Positions 19,604-30,845 of a DNA stretch of 30,845 nucleotides are shown piece after piece (within the stretch, counting starts at the first letter, position 1; every line of letters begins with the position of its first letter). The stretch is from Bondarzewia mesenterica (Eukaryota; Basidiomycota; Agaricomycetes; Russulales; Bondarzewiaceae). The notes below the pieces were generated by a model, which was given only the letters and a program-made list of their open reading frames with translations, did not search any database and was not told the origin of the DNA. The stretch covers positions 1 to 30,845 of the forward strand of contig SGPL01000400.1 of the NCBI GenBank assembly GCA_004802705.1. The letters are read 5' to 3'. A program made the translations under genes and the position numbers.

Positions 19604-21633
19604 CTCAGCTTCACTGTCAGCGTCAGTCAAAAAGCACGATCAGCCAGAGCATCATAAATGGTATTAGGGCACTGAATAATGTGGACAAGACATCTCAGGA
19701 TGCTCTGAACCATCTCAAATAATGGAGAGATAAGTTGACAAATTAAAAGGAAGTCTAAATAGAGATAAACTGATATCATGAGTTAAGGTGGTTCAACTGT
19801 CAGCATCTCTTTTGATCTTTTTTAATACCTAATTGAAGAATGGTTCACTACCTTGAATGGGCACCTTATTATAATGCAGTGCTTAAGCCATTTGTCTTCT
19901 TCTATGAACTTTCATTATAACATCCTACCAGTGAGTACAGAGATTCTTTTTGTATCTCAGTTGAGCCAATGAGATTTTGTTATTATACTACTCATTGCAC
20001 GCATGTATATATGTCGAGGCCCATGTCAGTGCATGCTTTTTACATGTCCAGGCATCTATTCTCCCAACCTCCTTACACTATCTAACTATTTCTTCTTGAA
20101 TTCCTTCAACATCAGCAGCTGATCTAAGTCCCAATCTAATATCAAGAGCTTCCAGTCCAAATTATTATTCACAGCTTCTTCAACTCTATCTGTGCCACAC
20201 CTCTGTTGATCTGTAGAACTACATTTCTCAATGTTGCCCCCCTCCCCCAACCTCCCTCCTCTCACCTCAATCTCACCTAAAGCTGATAGTTTTCTTATTT
20301 CTTGAATTTATTTTAGGTGATACTTGTGAGCTAGATTTTATGGTTTGAGCATCAGAAAACATGTACCTGTAACTTTAAAGAGGGTTTATGCAGGCTATCA
20401 CATCATTTAAATTGAAGACTTACAGATGCTATCAACATTGGGAATACTTTCTTTTGCAAATGCTTGAGTATTGCTATGGATTAGCAAAACAAAGGAGTGG
20501 TTGAAATGGAGTGATTGAGAGAGTGAAAAAGACTGCTCTTTTTGAATGTTCTTAAGGAGACTAAATGATGCCAACTGCAGTTGAACAATGCCTTTTGCAA
20601 TTAAAGTTTAGGCATAATTTGACTAATTTTTAAAAATAGAAGATTAAGGATTGAAGGGCAAAGGAATATATTTGTTTGTAAAACAAAGTGAAAAATAAAA
20701 GAAGCTGATTACAAGAAATATCAGAAAGAAATGTTAGAGTTTTAAAAAGCTGAATTAAATTGGCTGTTCAGAAAAAAGGTGGTAAAAATTAAATAAGAAT
20801 TAGAACAGAAAAAAAATGCACCTGATGGACATAAGAAAACATGCTGAATTGGTAATAATGAATATTTGAGATGGTTATTAATATAATTAAGTGCAAAAAA
20901 TAGGAATAAAAATAATAAAAGACATGTAGAAACACATGGATATAAGAACTAGGCTTTCCTTTCTTTATCATCACCTGTCTCATTTCTCCTTCTCCTATAC
21001 ACATCTATACAGCTAATATATAAAGTAAATCATCATATTCTCAGTCATTCCTTCCATTTCTCAATGAACTCCTTTTCCTCCAGTGGCCTCTATAAATTAA
21101 GTGCAAGAATAGTCAACTTCTTGTGGCTATTGCTCACCACTAAACACTTTAACATTTGATGCTCTGCTCCCTTATTTGCCTGAAGAATGAGGTTTCTCTT
21201 GACTTTTACCCCCTCTGTAATCTGTTCACTTTAATTCTAATAAAGACTTACTCTCTGGGCTTGAACAAAATTTTGTGGAGACCATGCCTAATTGTCAAGT
21301 GTAATAATCAATGTGTCCTACAAGATTCTAGAATAGCCATTCTACAAAAGGTGAGTTGGTCTTTTAATTAGTCTATTAAAATTAAAAACTTACTATTTTG
21401 AAAGCTAAAAGCATGGCCTTTTTAAAATGCTTGATCTACTCTATGAAGATAATAAGTAGAGGAAGATGGTAAGATAGCAGAAGATTATCAAAATGCAGTA
21501 AGATGATGGACAAGTAATCCAAGATAAGTGACTAGGATGACATATTGAAGATACATGAATATAATGACTAATCTTGCCTATTTTACCTTTAGCATTATTC
21601 AGGATTAATTTTACATCATAATAGCTTTCTGCT
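19604..21633. other. AT-rich, CpG-poor repeat-like DNA, left flank of the retroelement
   Basis: About 2 kb with no supportable gene, tRNA or splice structure. CG dinucleotides are rare by eye compared with the gene-rich part. Before the retroelement inserted, this was joined to 29448 onward; the two flanks have the same composition. Probably an older decayed transposon that I cannot classify. Confidence 0.5.
21629..21633. repeat. Target-site duplication CTGCT, left
   Basis: CTGCT directly before the 5' LTR is repeated exactly at 29443-29447 after the 3' LTR. Five bases is the usual length for Ty3/gypsy integration. Confidence 0.92.
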
Positions 21634-22055
21634 TGTCATGAACGGTACCTGTACAGTTTAAGTTTTCTCTTATTTTCTACTTTCAGATGCATGATTACCT
21701 ACACTTTCAACAAGGCGACTTGATTACTTGCAATCCCCACTCATTCGAATCCATCCTCATCCCCACGCTCTTGTATAGTTATATCAGGAGGTCTGTGTGC
21801 TGCAGCACTAGTTATTTATATCTCTACAGTGTCATACTCTTCTCTCCAGCTTGATATACTTAGTCTATACTCTGTATTAGCCTAGACTCATGTGCAATAG
21901 GACACAGGGTGCTAGCCCCTGCTTTTGATGTCACTTCAGCTCGATCTTAGCCTCAGCCTAAGCATCAGATCAAATCCTCACAGACAACAACCAAAAATAG
22001 CACCAGAACTGGCACGACTATCAAGTCATGCCACCAGACATAGAGCATCTTGATA
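21634..22055 (+). repeat. 5' long terminal repeat
   Basis: Begins TGTCAT and ends TTGATA, where the 3' copy has TTGACA. The ancestral ends TGTCA..TGACA form the usual short inverted repeat. Aligns without gaps to 29021-29442. Confidence 0.93.
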
Positions 22056-22638
22056 ACTATATCAAGCTCTCACAAATGAACCTGAAACCAAACCCAGGCT
22101 AAGGACTATAGACATACCCAGTTGCGCTTGAAGGCTTAAAAAACCTAAGCAACAAAGAGCTCAAAGTAGCTAATCCTTGGAGAAGCACTAAGGGATACCG
22201 GAGTGATGGTAGATAGCAGCATCATCGGTATAGGTATCAGTAAATGTCCTTGTCTCCAAATAATTAGCCACCATTTCATCCACAAGCTCTTTACCACTAG
22301 GGGTCGAGATCCCCTTAGGTGGAAGATACAGCGCGTCACTAAAAACATACCTCTCGAGGACACACCTAGATACCCACAAAGATAGGGATAAACTCATCCA
22401 CCCTATCTACTATAGCAGCAAACACCACTCCTGAATATTCTGCAAAACAGGAGACTCATTACCCATTGAAATTTAAGGAGGGACTTCTACATCATCAGCG
22501 GCACTCCGTGCAGACAACAGAAGGAATGTATCACTAGGATCGTCCAGATCTAGTAGCCCGCCCATCCTAACCTCACAAGCAAGCATCCACTAAGAACTCC
22601 ATGACAGCCCACAAGTCGTTAACCCCGCCCCACCACTA
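22056..22638. other. Retroelement leader
   Basis: Between the 5' LTR and the first gag-like sequence. No clear primer-binding site and no conserved open frame were found. Confidence 0.45.
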
Positions 22639-23745
22639 GAACTAGATCAAGGACCACCTGCACCTGCACTACCTCCTCCTCCTACCAATGTAAACCTGCC
22701 TCAATTAATCCAACCACAAACTCTCAACCCATTATCATCAAACCCACCTCCTCTACCTCCTCCATTTGCTCAAGGGATGGCAACTGCATCATCAAACAGC
22801 AAGTCAAGACTAAAGGTCATGACTTCCTCCCTGTTTGACATGCAAAGAGAAAACTCTAGGCTCTTCATTCTAGAATTCAAGGTCTATTTTAGGGCAAAGC
22901 CAAAAGAAGTTCAGGATGATGCTGGGGCTATAGATGAGCAAAGAAAGGTCCTCTTTGCCTTGTCATACCTAGAAGGAGGAATGGCTGAGACTTAGAAATA
23001 GTTAAAGATAGAAATGTACGAAAAGAAAGATGACTATGAGAGCTGAAAAACTTTCGAGAACAAGTTTATCGACCAATTTGCCGATGCAAACATCACTGCA
23101 AATGCTAGGATAAAGCTATCTCAAATCAGACAAGAGAAGCAAATGGCAGATGATTTCATCGCCAAATTCAGAAACCTAGTATCGGAATCCGAAATCACCG
23201 AGAGCTCTGCGCTCATCGAATACTTCATAGAAGTGCTGAACCCAGCAATTGTAAAGGAGGTTTACTGAAAGAACCCAGTACCAACTAAAATTGAGGATTG
23301 GTACAAAGATGCAGCCATGGCCGATAATCAGTGGCAAAAACTACAGTCCTTCCTTGAAAGACACCACTCCTCCCAAAAGGACAAGGGAAGCTAGGTACCA
23401 AGAGGGAGCAAGGCACGCGATCCAGATGCTATAGACGTGGACAGAGGGAAGGAATGAAAGGAGTAGAAGGGGAAGGCAAAAGTACGAGCCGCCAACACTT
23501 TGTCAGAGAAAGACAAAAAGCAGTACATGGATGAAGGGTGCTGCTTTAGGTGCAGCAAAACTGGACATCAGGCCAAGGACTGCCTAGATTGAAACGTTCA
23601 CACCAGAGTAGCAAAAAAAGAAGAAGAGAGCAAGAAGATGACCGTAAAGGAGCTTAAAAAGGTCATCAGGAAGCTCTCAACAGAAGAAAGAGAAGCACTC
23701 ACCAAATCTAGCAAAGGAAATGACGAGAAAGAAGAGGATTTTTGA
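22639..23745 (+). pseudogene. gag of the Ty3/gypsy element
   Basis: One reading frame, interrupted by stops. It runs from a Pro-rich start through a capsid-like region (about 22777-23400, with FEVKVYF-like and TFENKFIDQF-like blocks) to a CCHC knuckle at 23542-23583 (C-x2-C-x4-H-x4-C, CFRCSKTGHQAKDC). A basic/acidic tail ends at a TGA at 23743. The true start codon is not determinable. The knuckle would bind the genomic RNA during packaging. Confidence 0.85.
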
Positions 23746-23762
23746 CGAGTCCAAAGTTCTAG

Positions 23763-26700
23763 ATGTGGCTTTGGATGAAAGGCTGCTACGATAACTCTAT
23801 TTTTGTAAAATCCACCAAAGGTGAACAATTGGAAATTACATCTTGGATATCACAGAGTGGCACTAAAAACGTCAAGACAAAAGCAATGATAGACAGCAGG
23901 GCAACTGAAAGGTTTATTCATTGGAAAGCAGTACAAAGATATGGACTCAGGACAATGAAACTAAAAAATGAAATCAAGATCTGGAATGTCGATAACACGG
24001 AAAATATTTTGGGATGAATTAGAGAATTTGTCTACCTCTAGTTGCAAATTGAAAACCATATCGAAATAATGAGGCTGTATGTATCAGACATTGGGGATGA
24101 TGAGATAATTCTCGGGCTTCCCTGGTTAAGAACACACAACTCAACAATCGACTGATGGAATGAAACTCTACACTTTTAGAACTGCCCCTACTAGTGTAAA
24201 AGGAATCGGCAAAACTGGCAGTACCAACAGTCACTCCAAAAAATCCTTTGTAGCTGCAAAACTAAGGAAAGGGTCAGTGTGACTTCAGTCTTGCAGAAAC
24301 TAGCAGAAGAAGCAGGGAAGGACAAGCCAAAGAAGTCGATTGAGGAGTCCATCCCTGCTCATTACCTTGGCTACCGATGGGTATTTGAAGAAGAGGCATC
24401 ACAGAGTTTTCCCCCTCCTCATGCCTGGGACTACAAGATTGAGCTGAAGCCTGGTGCACCTGATAGAATTATAACAAAGGTTATCCCTCTATCTCGGAAT
24501 GAACAGGCTGAGCTCGACAAGTTCTTGGATGAGCATCTGAGGTGAGGGACCATCAGGACGTCCAAGTCACCCTATGCCTCTCCTTTCTTCTTTGTCAAAA
24601 AGAAGGATGGAAAGCTCTGCCCAGTACAGGACTACTAAAAGCTAAATGAACACACCATTAAGAACAGATACCCCCTCCCACTTAGTTCAGATATCATAAA
24701 AAGCCTAAAGAACAAGCACATATTTACTAAAATGGATGTCCGTTGGGGGTATAACAATATCTGCATCAAGGAAGGAGATCAGGAAAAGGCAGCATTCCTT
24801 ACTAACTGAGGATTGTTCAAACCAATGGTGATGTTCTTTGGCCTGACTAACTTGCCAGCAACATTCCAAACCATGATGAATGAACTATTCAAGAACCTGA
24901 TCATGACAGGAGAAGTAATCATCTACATGGACGACATTCTGGTAGCAACTGTTCACATGGAAAGGCATTGGGAGCTTGTAGGCAAAATACTCCATCAATT
25001 GGCAGAAAACGATCCCTTCCTCAAGCCGAAAAAAAGTACCTTTGAAGCAGGAAAGGTGGACTACCTGGGATTTATCATCTCCCATGACAAGATAGAGATG
25101 GACCCAATAAAAGTTGAAGGGCTTTCCAACTGGCCACACCCCAGAAAGTACGGGATGTTCGATCTTTCCTAGGGTTTGGCAACTTTTTACCGGTGCTTTA
25201 TCAAGGGGTATGCCCACCTGGCACAATCCATGCATGACCTCACGAAGAAAGATGCCAAATGGCACTAGGGAGAATCTCAGCAAAAGTCATTTGATGCACT
25301 AAAGAATGCATTCACATTCACATTGATGCTGATCCAGCCCGACACGATGAGGCCATTTAGGGTCGACATAGATGCTTCGCTCATGGCTACAAGAGAGATC
25401 CTGCTGCAACGAGGAGAAGACAGACAGTGGCACTCGTACGCCTACCTCTCTAAGGGGTTCTCCCCAGCAGAATAAAACTACGACATCTATGACAAGGAGC
25501 TACTGGCAATTGTCTGAGCCTTCGAAGCATGAAGACACTTCCTAGAAGGCTCAGACCATACAGTTGAGGTTCACTCTGACCACAAAAGCCTGACATTCTA
25601 TAAGGACGCTCGCAAGCTGAACTGTCGGCAAGCCCGATGGGCACTCTTCCTGACCCACTTCAACTTCGAGATCCACCATGTCAAAGGAGCAAAGTGCATT
25701 CTAGATGGCTTGTCCTGGTGGCTAGACTTCAATGATGGAAGGTCGGACAATGAAGAGTGCATCCTCTTGGACAGGGTGCTATTTATAAAGGTACTCACAG
25801 CAGAAGAGGACTCAGTTGAAACCTCCCTAAAGGATCAGATCAAGAAGTCGAAGGATATGGATGATGAAATTGTCCTTGCCCTGGAACTTATAAAGTCCAC
25901 TGAACTGAGGATAATGTTAAAGGGAATGGAGGAATGGAACATGAAAGATGGTCTGATACTCTACAGGGGATGGATTTACATCCCAAAAGACAGGGATGTC
26001 TATCAAAAAATTGTCCAGCAGCACCACGACTCGCTCGCCGCTGGCCACCCTGGAGAATGGAAAACAGTGGAGAGGGTACAAAGAGAATTTTAGTGGCCAG
26101 GCATGACAACATTCATTAAAGAATACATCAAAGGATGCACGATCTGCCAGGCATCGAAGAACCAACCCAACAGGGCAAGAGTATCAATGGTCCCCATACC
26201 CGCTGATGTCCATGTCCATGCACTTCTATTCCAAGTAGTCTCAACTGACTTTATCACGGACCTACTAGTATCAAAAGGGTTTGACTCAATAGCAGTTTTC
26301 ATGGACCATGACATGTCGAAAGGAGTAGTATTTGTCCCATGTCACAAAACCATCATGGCAATACAAATAACAGCTCTCTATCAAGATCACATATAAAAAT
26401 GATATAGCCTGCCAAGCAAGGTCATCTCTAATCAAGGGCTGCAATATGCTGCAAAAGTCACGAAGGAACTCTGCAGGAAATTAGGGATAAAACAGGCAAT
26501 GTCCACGGCCTATCACTCTTAGACTGATGGGCAGACAGAATGAACGAATCAATCCCTAGAACAGTTCTTGTGGATCTTCTGCAATTTCCAAGGTGACGAT
26601 TGGGCAGACCTGTTATCATTCACAGAGTTCACTCATAACTCTACTGTCCACTCATCTACCAAGAAGGCCCCATTTGACTTAATCATGGGATACATCCCGC

Positions 26701-27338
26701 AGTCGCTGTCGAGAATATTGAAAGACTCTACCCTCTTTGCAATCTCTCAGAGGCTGAAATGCCTAAGAGATATCAGGAAAGATACGATCACTTCTCATCA
26801 GTTAGTGGCTCAGGTGATGGCACGAAAAGGAGCAAAGAAAGGCAGACAATATAAAAAGAGAGACAAAGTGTAGCTAGAAGCAAAAAATCTCGCCACCACG
26901 CACCCCTCGGTGAAACTCGCTCCTCAGAGATATGGTCCCTTTCAAGTCCTCGACAGCTCATCTTCTGTGAATGTTTAACTGAAACTACCAAACAAATGGA
27001 ACATTCACCCAGTGTTCCATACATTGTTGATCACACCATACGCAAAAACAGATGCACATAGTCTGAACTTCAAAAGACCCGACCCTCTCGACCTCATAGA
27101 TAATAAAGAAGCATATGAGGTCGAATCGCTACTAGACTCCTGCATGTTCCACAGAAACCTCCAATACTTAGTCCAATGGAAGGGTTACTTACCCGTAGAT
27201 GACAAATGAATGTTCTAAGAAGACCTCGAAGAAGACATAGTGGATGCACATGACACCTTCAAAGAATTTCACAGAAGCCACCCCCAAGCGATAAGCCCCA
27301 CTTTAGACCCATCCTTATCAACTAATCGTCGAGGTTGA
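23763..27338 (+). pseudogene. pol of the Ty3/gypsy element (PR-RT-RH-IN-chromodomain)
   Basis: The whole region reads in one frame, -1 relative to gag, broken only by in-frame stops. The protease has DSRA where DSGA/DTGA is expected (about 23893), so the active site is altered. Reverse transcriptase runs about 24550-25170, with the catalytic YMDD at 24924-24935. RNase H runs about 25330-25720. The integrase has a HHCC finger (about 26020-26150), a core to about 26600 and a GPF/Y-like stretch. A chromodomain (YEVE..LVQWKGY) lies at 27112-27240. Some stops fall where relatives have arginine, for example TGA at 24807 and 25515, as expected from CGA decay. Such proteins copy the RNA into DNA and integrate it; the chromodomain steers insertion to heterochromatin. 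Confidence 0.92.
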
Positions 27339-28979
27339 TGAAGACTATAAAGTGAGGGGCAAATTCCCTCTCACTCCTCAATTTCTGCAGTTTTATGATC
27401 AACTTCCTCCTACACCTTGCAATCCTCCAACTAGTACTTGCAATAGCAACCCTATCTCTCTTAATATGTCATCTATCCTCAGCGCTCTCACCCCTACCTC
27501 ATCCCTCATTTCCTCCCTCACCCATAGCTCATAGGCAACACTCTCACCCATACAGAGTGCAACCCCAAAAGAACAACAATACCTTAATGAGGTAACCCTC
27601 GAAGAACTAAAAATGATGAGTGACATAGAGTACACACCGCCCCTCTCCCCTGATTCTCATAATAATAATGATATCTGCGATGAGATGGGCCAATGAGCAG
27701 TGCAAAACATGGTCCTCGAAGAAGAAGTAGCCAAAGCCCTCAAAATCTTTAAGGCAATAGCAAAAGAAGGCCACAGACAGGCCACATAGGTAGGAACAGA
27801 GGAGGAAGACCATGCAAAAGCCACCTGACAGGCAATCTTAGAAGGGCTAGCAGAGGTGCGGTGGGAGGCAGAGCATCAAGAGCAGGCAAGGAGGGCCTTT
27901 GAGGCCCTAGCAGCAGCAGACAGAGCAAGGGAGGCCACACTAGCTCTACAGGAAGAGCTAGCTGAAGGGCGGGTAGATATGGAAAGGGTAGTCGCCCACC
28001 TCGAAAGGATCCCATTCCTCACAGGAGGAATGACACTCTGCTCCCCTTCCCCTCACATCTCCTTCCTCACCGATACCCCACCTCATAAAGATGCATCCAC
28101 CAACACGTACCCCATACCCCAGAGCCCTGCCTCCTCCACCACTTAGATGCACCTACCCTACCTCACAACGTCATCTCCTGACTCAACCTACACCATCCCC
28201 TCCTTCATCGAAAGATTTAACCTACCCATGGTCATCACAAAGACCAAGCTGATGCTGAACGGGGTCATCCACTACAGTCACTCTACTACAGCCCTCCTAG
28301 TACACCCACCACCTCTCCTCACTGACAACACCATCGCAGCTGAAAAGGACTTCTATGATGCCATCATGTCATTAGAACATGCACAGATCGAAGGGGCCTT
28401 GTGCCAGATAGGTAAACCCGGTTTGATAGCGGACATCCACCGCTATCACGCACTAACCCTCGACATCGAGGAAGAACACTGCCTCATCGCCTTACATGAA
28501 CAACGCTAGTCTCGGTTCACTATAGACAGATGGGATGTCTCTACGTGACTCCAGGCCGTAGATGTGAATGCTAGGCTGGAACCCCTGGTCGCTGCTTCAC
28601 TCCTCACCTGCATGGTTCCCCCCACCTCCTAGAATAGGCCAAGCAAGCGGATGCAGCTGAAGCTGCATGGATTAGGGGAGGGGGTCATCGGAGGTATGCT
28701 AAGCCTCAGATCATGAAGGTACCCGATGGTTGGGTACAAATGGTGAAGAGGGGAGTGAAAAGGCCTCGCAGTGGACTTGTTAAAAGGTGCTACCTTTGTG
28801 ACTCAGTCAACCACTTCACTAGGGCTTGCCTAAAGTGCCTCCTTGACAAAGAGAAGGGACCCACTGGCCCCTCTCATGACCCAAGGGACCACCACAATGA
28901 TCGAGGAGGCACAGATAGACCCTGCTATGACATGGACTGGTCAGTTGACCCCGATAACTATGGCAATCACATTGACTAG
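27339..28979 (+). pseudogene. Extra reading frame after pol, with CCHC knuckle
   Basis: About 540 codons between the pol stop and the polypurine tract. The first 1.27 kb reads in the same frame as gag with few stops. It has a Pro/Ser-rich start, then a long Ala/Glu/Arg-rich helix, probably a coiled coil (about 27720-28010), and a globular-looking block (about 28195-28509). Near 28620-28650 the frame shifts once. The remainder holds a second knuckle at 28788-28829 (CYLCDSVNHFTRAC, C-x2-C-x4-H-x4-C) and an acidic tail. The coiled coil followed by a knuckle recalls a second gag-like protein. I do not recognise a named family. The start codon is uncertain. Confidence 0.7.
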
Positions 28980-28989
28980 AAATTCTGTT

Positions 28990-29019
28990 GAGGACAATAG
29001 GAGAATAGCAGGAGGGCAG
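28990..29019 (+). other. Polypurine tract
   Basis: A purine-rich stretch (GAGGACAATAGG then AGGAGGGCAG) ends one base before the TGTCAT of the 3' LTR, as expected for the plus-strand primer. Confidence 0.7.
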
Positions 29020-29020
29020 T

Positions 29021-29442
29021 TGTCATAAATGGTACCTGTATAGTTTAAGTTTTCTCTTGTTTTCTACTTTCAGACACATGATTACCTACACTTCTAATAA
29101 GGTGGCTTGATTACCCACGATCCCCACTCACTCGAATCCATCCTCATCACCGCACCCTTGTATAGTTACATCAAGAGGTCCATGCACTGCAACACTAGTT
29201 ATTTATATCTCCGTAGTGTCATACTCTTCTCTCTAGCTTGTTATACTTGATCTATACTCTGTATTAGCCTAGACTCATGCACAATAGGACACAGGGTGCC
29301 AGCCCCTGCCTTTGACGTCACCCTAGCTCGACTTTAGCCTCAGCCTAAGTGTTAGATCGAATCCTCACAGACAACAACCAGAAACAGCATCAGAACTGGC
29401 ACGACTACTAAGTCACGCCACCAAACACAGAGCATCTTGACA
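29021..29442 (+). repeat. 3' long terminal repeat
   Basis: Same length as the 5' LTR (422 bp). Ends TTGACA, followed by the CTGCT duplication. About 57 of 422 positions differ from the 5' copy by eye. Confidence 0.93.
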
Positions 29443-29447
29443 CTGCT
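29443..29447. repeat. Target-site duplication CTGCT, right
   Basis: Exact copy of 21629-21633. Confidence 0.92.
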
Positions 29448-30845
29448 TATATGTAACACTTGCATGTTTATCCTCATTAATACTCATTTTAAGTATTCTA
29501 CTATACAGTGAATTCATTGATCATATTTAATGACATAGTGTTAGTTACTAATATCTAAATAAATGCACATCACTAAGGAAAGAGATGCACTTTTGATGAC
29601 AAACATCACTCACACTCTTTATAAAATCACCCTAGAGGGCCTAGCAAAGCATCCAAATTAAGACACCTTGAGCATAGCCTATATTGGAGGTTCAAGAAAT
29701 GGAGTGATAATGAGCCAGTTGAAGAGTTATCCTAAGCATCAACTATTCAGCATCATAATCTTATAAACAGTTATGTATTAAAGATATATATTGAGAAACT
29801 TGAAGTGCTAAGAGATAAATCTATCAATTTATTCTCTAATTAGTTGATGCTTTTAAGATTCACTTCAAACATAGAGTTACTAATTCATCATAATAATTGC
29901 TTCCATTCTTTTGTTGCATGTACTTATTAATGTCTATGAACAGATATATAGCTAAAGGTTTAAACTGTTTAAAGATGGCCTCTTATTAAAACTGTTCTTC
30001 AATAGAAAATAATTTAAGCAGATTGAGCTGATATTACTGCCTTTTTTAGTAATGAAAAAAATGCCATTAAGTTTATATTGACTGAAATTGCATTGATCTA
30101 GCCTATTAATTTAACAAAGGTTAAATAAGCCAAGTTCTACTTGATAACATCCTATATGTTCTATAGAGAGCATTTTGAGCTTTATATAAAAGCCTGCAGA
30201 AATAAATTTTAGAATAATGAAAGTAATAATTAACATTTTTTAAGTAAAGATGCTTGTGATACAAATCCTTTTATTATGTGTCCTTATATTATTATTTTAT
30301 CATTATTTAGACACATAGCTTTGGTAAAGTTTCAAAAAAAATAATGTATTTAAGATATAATCTGTATTATATACTTTGACTTTTATTTATAGTTAAAATA
30401 TATTAGTAAAGATCTGACTTAAAAGAGTGTCAAGCAGGTGTTAATTTATCAGCTACTGTTAATATTTTTAGATCTTGTTTACTTAAAAGTAAAACAGAGG
30501 GCAAGACAAGAAAAAAAAATCATAAAATTTTAAACCTATTGAAGCACCTCAATTTAATATTACATGTAAGTGTTGCTCAAGCTAATGAGATCAAGCTTTA
30601 TCACTTTTTAGGCTAAATGGCTTATGTCAATGTGTTTTAGATCTTTATAAAGCAGTAAGAGGCTTTTAATGATTTTTTAAAGCTAATTAAAGCTTTATGC
30701 TTTATAAAAATTTTGATCAAAGATGAAAAATCCATGAAGGGTAAATTTATTGTAAAAAGTCATAATCTGACTAAACTAAGTTTCAACTGAAGCACATTTG
30801 ATGAGTAACAAGTCATAGTGCCTAATGATCTATCTTGGGCTCATA
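29448..30845. other. AT-rich repeat-like DNA, right flank of the retroelement
   Basis: About 1.4 kb to the window end with no supportable gene. It is very AT-rich and almost free of CG dinucleotides, like 19604-21633, with which it was contiguous before the retroelement inserted. Confidence 0.5.

Larger units (their letters stand above)
21634..29442 (+). mobile_element. Ty3/gypsy chromovirus-type LTR retrotransposon, full length but dead
   Basis: A 7.8-kb element bounded by two 422-bp LTRs and a 5-bp target duplication. Internal order is leader, gag with CCHC knuckle, protease, reverse transcriptase, RNase H, integrase, chromodomain, then an extra reading frame with its own knuckle, then a purine-rich tract. 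The order RT-RH-IN with a terminal chromodomain places it in the chromovirus branch of Ty3/gypsy. All reading frames have many stop codons, so it is not autonomous. It is nested in other AT-rich repeat DNA. I could not identify a tRNA-type primer-binding site after the 5' LTR (bases after 22055 read ACTATATC..). Confidence 0.95.

Noticed and set aside
19350..19667. 105-codon frame with 22-residue repeats
   Set aside because: Produced by the 66-bp tandem repeat; copies differ in ways that do not respect codon positions.
22145..22397. Minus-strand frames in the retroelement leader
   Set aside because: Short, no motif, inside a decayed element.

Overview
The window looks like nuclear DNA of a filamentous basidiomycete, most likely an Agaricomycete. 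Genes are dense and intron-rich, most introns are about 45-75 nt with GT..AG ends, and the gene families fit (a DUF5648 secreted protein, a GH16 glucanase of the SKN1/laminarinase type, an LCHN/Anr2-type DENN protein). All products are assigned from motifs read in the sequence; no search was run. The exon models were built by hand, and each complete one closes in frame.

Layout, left to right. A 1.35-kb AT-rich element with terminal inverted repeats of about 200 bp (291-1637). A five-exon NSE3/MAGE gene, a subunit of the SMC5/6 complex (2324-3810, +). Converging on it, an eight-exon phosphoinositide phospholipase C (4285-6487, -). Then a tandem duplication of about 2 kb: each unit carries a two-exon DUF5648 gene plus the 5' end of the phospholipase gene. 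The second unit therefore has a decayed orphan PLC exon 1 and a DUF5648 copy whose ATG has become ATA. A three-exon PIN-domain protein gene follows (11704-13336, -). After a poorly understood 2-kb stretch comes a seven-exon LCHN/DENND11-like gene (15297-17542, -). Two tRNA-Glu genes with different anticodons and introns sit head to head (17721-18137). The last host gene is the 3' part of a GH16 gene (18663-19310), cut off inside an intron.

From about 19346 to the end the character changes to AT-rich, CpG-poor, gene-free sequence. It begins with a 66-bp tandem repeat. Nested in it is a complete but dead Ty3/gypsy chromovirus (21634-29442) with two 422-bp LTRs, a perfect CTGCT target duplication, gag, pol with a C-terminal chromodomain, and a long extra reading frame after pol that carries its own CCHC knuckle. 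The LTRs differ by about 57 of 422 positions, almost all transitions, many at former CpG sites. Pol stays in one frame and is broken only by stop codons. This is the pattern of methylation-driven decay.

Most unusual points: the extra zinc-knuckle ORF in the retroelement, the CpG-type decay, the start-codon loss after duplication, and the compensatory base-pair change between the two tRNA-Glu genes.
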